Shown: positions 59,641 through 64,000 of the stretch, in pieces
How the letters are laid out: each line of letters begins with the position of its first letter
How positions within the stretch are numbered: the first letter of the stretch is position 1
NCBI RefSeq assembly: GCF_021347895.1
Contig: NC_067114.1
Location: forward strand, 31,167,873 to 31,231,872
Direction of reading: 5' to 3'
Source: Acanthochromis polyacanthus
Taxonomy: Eukaryota; Chordata; Actinopteri; Pomacentridae
Length of the DNA: 64,000 nucleotides
Position numbers and translations under genes: made by a program
The notes under the pieces: generated by a model
What the model was told of the DNA's origin: nothing
Seen by the model: only the letters and a program-made list of their open reading frames with translations
Database searches by the model: none

Positions 59641-62600
59641 GGCTGTAAAATGTCAGATGCGAATGCTTTTAGGGGCTACTCTAAATGGATGGACACCGTG
59701 GACCGATGGACTCTATTTGTCACACCGAGTTGTTTTGGTCAGTTGTTGCATAAACCAAAGCAAACAGAAATTGTGAATTACAGAAAGCACAATAAAGTGT
59801 AAAAACAATCCAAAATAAATCCAATGAGTAGGGTTAGGGTTAACCCTACTCTGGGTCCAATCTCTTTATACAGAAGAGATTAGGGTTTCTGATGGCAATT
59901 CTGATGGCAGCAGAATTTAGGGTGAAATAGTTGAACTACAACATCCTCAGTTTGAATCTCAGAGGGAGTCTTTATGGCATCTCTGCCTTTTATTTGTCTT
60001 TGCCATTGTTGGAAGGCAAGATTCTGTAAAGATAAAATTTTAGCCTTTTAAAACGTGTTCACATGGTGGTTTTTATACATTGGAGGACACATCGTGAGCT
60101 AAATAAGAAGTCAGTGCCATGACTGAGCATTTCCACCTTGAACCTTCAGTGTATCGATGACAATCACAAAAGCATAGATTCACATTTTGAGGATTAGTTT
60201 GTGTTAGTGCGGTATGGTGCTTTCTGTATCCTTATTGCAAGGATGTGGAGCAGTGTCCCAGTGTGGAGCAGTGTCCCAGTGTGAAGCATTGTCCCAGTGT
60301 TTGAACAGAGTTGTAGATGGGGTTGGTGTGCACGGGGGTGACCGCAGAAAGAGCTGGGGACTTTATAGACAACGGTACAGAGTTACATCTTTTATAAAGG
60401 CAGGACAGAACCATTTTTAAGGAGCATGTGCTGAACCCTAACCCAATAAACAGAGATAGATTTTTACAAGTTTAATCAGGGACTTCAAATAAATGCATTA
60501 AAAACAAAAGCAATAAAGCATTAATCTAACTTCCATATTTCTTGTCTCAGTAACGATGTGGTCAGTGTCATTAAGCACACTGACCCTACAACTTGACACT
60601 GACCACATCGTCAGTGTCATGTTGTAGGATCAGATTTCAGAGGGTTAGGCTCGTTAATCAGACTCGAACTGCCTGGAAGCTCTTACTTTAGCCCCAGATT
60701 TTTCACCTGAAGCACCAGAAGTGTGGTGGTATATACTTTGGTACATCTAGAAACATTAAAAATCCTGTTTTCATTAGCTACAGCTGATCAAACCTGTCAG
60801 CAACCATTACAGAGTAGACACCACATAGCCCCAAAAATTAATGGGGCTCGTTAAAAGCGAGGAGCTTTCTGTCCTGTTGATTGTGTAGAGGAGGACACAG
60901 TATGTCCATACTGTATGACATACTCGGGCCAGTATGTCTGAGGGTTAGGGTTAGTTTTATGTCGGCCACAACCTTAAAAATCCCTTCAAAGCCTCTCTTC
61001 CTGGGGGTTGGCAGCGTGTGAGAATAGAAAGTTCACCAACTGTTGACCCTGCTCTACAACAGTTGGTGCAAAATGTTTTTCTTTGTGTCAGAATTTTGAC
61101 AGTGTGGAAATGCATTCTTCACTTGTGAAGAATGCCTCCGAAAAGATGAGGCAATGAGGCAAAAAAATAATCTCATAATCTAATCAGCTAATTGTCAGAA
61201 TGTCTGTGAGATCATCACTCGCTCACGATTGCTAAAATCTGTTGGTGATTTGATCAAAAGATGGTCTTTGGATAAATGTTTGTGTGGTTTTCTGTGACAA
61301 GACGATTCTGGTTATCATTCACACAATCTACATATGAAACTTAAAATTTTGGTAATGTAGCCAGGTTTTTGGAGGTGTAATTGCTCTCACTAGTCTTTGA
61401 GGGTCTACAATTTAAAATCACATCTTGTTTTTTCACCAGTTTCAATGCTTCATTTACGTCCAACAGCTAGAACTTCACCTTCTCATTTTCTGTGTCATCT
61501 GAGGACACTTTTTCATCACTTCTGCCAATCTCTGCGTAAATGTAAACTTGCCTTTTCTCTACGTTGTACACATGACCATATCTCTACTTAACTGTCATTG
61601 TCATTCACACTTTGTTTTCTTCATAATTTCTCTTCTCCGCCTTCAAAGTGTTATTTTTGTTCCACAGAGTCTTTAACCTTTTCAACTTGACAACCAGAGT
61701 AACTCCCAGCATTTTTTGTCAAAGGTCAAAGACACACAGCTTGCCTGACACACAGCTTGCCTGAGTAGTCAAATACTGCACTCGACTACTTATCGACATC
61801 TCGCCATGACTTCGGGATGGGTCAGGTTCCCAGCAGTCCTTCTTTTGGTTCTGTTCTGACCCGGTGAAACCGTCTCTGTCGGGATGTTGTTGCGTGTCAT
61901 GCCCTCGTCTCTCCGATGGAGGGCCTCGAAAACGCTCCACTGCCCACCTGACCATGCAAATGATTACCTCTGGTCCTGACTCGACACACCTGGAACCGCG
62001 AGCATGTGTCAGAGAGTGTCTGCTCGGTGACTACAAAAGTTGTGATAGTTGGTCTTGATGTTATTGTCTTGTCACAGTGATGATACTTTCTCTCTCTGTG
62101 TGTGGTTAGTGTTTGTGAGGCCAAGTTTGAATGTAAGACAGCAGCACATTGTTGCAAAACCAGCACATTTTGGCCAATTTTCAATTTCTGACACCTTTAA
62201 AGGACTGTTTGAAGGTTGGAACTGTTACGCTGTGTTTCAGCTTCACTATTTTGTTGGCTTTTTTAGGAGTTTCAAACTCCATATACAGACTGTCCACCTA
62301 ACATGCCCATGTTAGGTGGCGAGTTATTGTTACCCTGGTGGTAACCCTTCCGGAGTCTTTCATACGCTGTGATGGAATTAAATGTAAATAAATGTAAATA
62401 AATGTAGATATATGCAGGTTTAGGCTGAATATATCAGAGTCAGTCAGTCATCAGTCAGAGTCGGTCAGTCATCTATCGGAGTCAGTCAGTCATCTATAAG
62501 GGTCACTTCAGTCTCCCCCTTCTGGCAGTGAGAGTAATTACACAAACATTGCTGTCGTACTTGTGACAAATGCTTTCTCCTTTTCCCATCCAGTTTCTTT

Positions 62601-63239
62601 TGAAGATTGTAACCCCACCCAGCTCTTTGAAAGGGGAGTTCATTTTTAATCTGGATCATCAGAAACTTTTCTTGGATGAAAAAAGGTTAGTACAGTACAC
62701 AGTACAGTACATGGCCGCAGTAAGTGTACTCAACAGTAAGTGTACTAATTAATCCATTATAATAATTACATTAATTAACTTGGTACTGAATAGTAACCGA
62801 AACTAACCTGAGATTTGCGGTGTTGGGCTCGGGCTTGAATGTAACAGATGATCAGGATTAAGCTTCACAAAGGTTTAAGGATGCAACCAGTCTTGGGTTT
62901 GCACTTGCTGCTGCTGATGTTCTCCTTGTGGGTATTCCTCCAGATGTTCCAGCTTCCACTGCTACAGTCTACTCACATGTACGGTAGATTAATCAGTGAT
63001 TCTAAATTGTCTGCAGGTTTAAGTGTGAGCATCCTCACACAGACAGACTCTCTGTAATAAGCATGATAACCTGTCCAGCAGGTGAGCTGTCTTGCTCCAT
63101 GTCATCTGGGACATGGACAGGACCAACCATGACCTAACCCAGAACAAAGTGGGTATAGCTGGTGGAAGGAGGCACCAGTCCAAACTGGCAGATTGGTTAG
63201 CATGCTGTGGGTTAGTCAGTGATTCTCATATCATGGTCT
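59640..63239. other. Intergenic, palindromes, telomere-like tracts and a minisatellite
   Basis: A TTAGGG palindrome lies at 59826-59851. Other CCCTAA/TTAGGG tracts are at 60434-60444 and 60941-60954. GTGTGGAGCAGTGTCCCAGT is tandem at 60244-60301. Perfect inverted repeats lie at 60553-60570/60594-60611, 61112-61122/61125-61135 and 62294-62305/62308-62319. No exon recognised. Confidence 0.5.
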
Positions 63240-63405
63240 CATATCATGTCCCCTTTTTTGCACATAATAACAACTACTGTGTAGTTGTTATTATGTGCAA
63301 TATTTATTATCTTGTTCTTGCACTTTCGTGACTTTTGCACTCCTCTGTTTTTTGTTTCTAAGAACCCTGTAATGTTAAATTTCTCCTTTGTGAGATTAAT
63401 AAAGT

Positions 63406-63436
<31 letters not shown>
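63240..63436 (+). mobile_element. LINE 3' UTR with (TTATC)n tail
   Basis: CTTGCACTTTCGTGACTTTTGCACTCC, in parts, then GTGAGATTAATAAAGTCTAT and (CTTAT)n (63402-63436), is the 3' end of a CR1/Rex1-like LINE. This tail is tandem repeats, not poly(A). The perfect palindrome 63258-63277/63281-63300 lies at its left edge. Coding sequence is absent. Confidence 0.6.
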
Positions 63437-63959
63437 TAAAAGCAGTTGCATGTTACTTCTGTAGCCACAGAAAGCATTCCTTGTGGTCGATACTGCTCTG
63501 AGCTGGTGCCATCAAGTGGAAAATGTGAGAAGTACAAAATGATCAAGTGGTTCTGTTGCTCGCTCCTGAGGATTTTACAGCATCCAGCATCATCCAGCAT
63601 CCACCCTCTGCTAAAGAGTTATGATTAGATAAAAGTGACTACCTTTATCTACTCCTAATCCCATCTAACCCTAACCCTAGACTAAAAATGTGATTAAAAT
63701 TTGCATTTTCAATTCATTTGGTCAAAAGTGTGGCCCGGGGAGCAGAAAGACATTCTGCCCGGTGTTGTAACAGTCAAAATGTCTGGTAATTACAAATCAA
63801 ACCTCAGGCATCAGGTAATTAGTGTTGTTAGTCTATGGTTGTTTCTTTCTCTTCCTAATACCTTATGGTTGTTTTGTCTCTCTTTCTGAACTTCCTGTTC
63901 TCTCCTCTTCATCACTCAACTTCCCCCATCTCTGTGTTCCATCCTCTTACTTTACAGAT

Positions 63960-64000
63960 CCCACCAACCGGCCAGCAACAGAGCAGATCCTTTTAGACTC
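63960..64000 (+). CDS. Candidate exon start of an unidentified plus-strand gene (partial)
   Basis: A pyrimidine-rich tract (63890-63955) ends in TTACAG. The following 41 bases stay open in two frames. In phase 1 they read …P-T-N-R-P-A-T-E-Q-I-L-L-D, which has a protein-like composition. The third frame contains TAG. I do not recognise the protein, and the window ends before it can be judged. Confidence 0.35.

Overview
The window looks like a teleost fish chromosome. It holds a spliced vertebrate neuronal gene with very large introns. It also holds typical fish mobile DNA: L1/Tx1-type, L2/CR1-type and Rex1-like LINEs, tRNA-derived SINEs, Tc1 elements with fish-type 213-bp inverted repeats, and MITEs. 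There are many (CA)n and (GATA)n arrays. No prokaryotic, organelle or viral gene organisation is visible.

Only one host gene is convincing. It is a plus-strand member of the Shisa/CKAMP family of AMPA-receptor auxiliary proteins. I see an internal exon at 15412-15528 and the last coding exon at 37978-38480, which ends in the PDZ ligand E-V-T-V. Both junctions are phase 1, so the exons join in frame if no other exon lies between them. The signal peptide, Cys-rich and membrane exons were not found and are probably upstream of the window. The 3' UTR probably runs to a poly(A) signal near 43451 or 43518. A candidate exon start at 63960-64000 and a possible CpG-containing first exon near 46.65-46.79 kb hint at a second plus-strand gene downstream.

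The rest of 1-37 kb is intron filled with nested transposons. At 1-1379 a 5'-truncated minus-strand L1 carries an uninterrupted reverse transcriptase frame that leaves the window. At 3421-3719 there is a MITE with a 9-bp duplication, and at 4233-4584 a Tc1-type MITE. At 4667-6989 a minus-strand L1 with an internal deletion has a 14-bp target duplication. At 7600-14039 a nearly full-length L1 has a 16-bp duplication, and a TTAA-flanked piggyBac-type element lies inside its ORF2. At 21.2-22.8 kb a Rex1-like LINE is split by a TIR element carrying a RecQ-like helicase fragment. At 24350-25319 a GC-rich retroposon has a 15-bp duplication. At 26.9-31.8 kb two L2/CR1-type LINEs lie head to tail, one of them interrupted by an intact Tc1 transposon and a SINE. 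At 33.4-35.0 kb an L2 LINE is split by another SINE of the same family.

From about 34 kb onward the DNA changes character. There are many short interstitial telomere motifs (TTAGGG)2-4 and many near-perfect inverted repeats with arms of 12-35 bp and very short loops. Neither is explained by the transposon families present, and the two sometimes coincide. Together with the helicase-carrying TIR element, these are the most interesting signals in the window.
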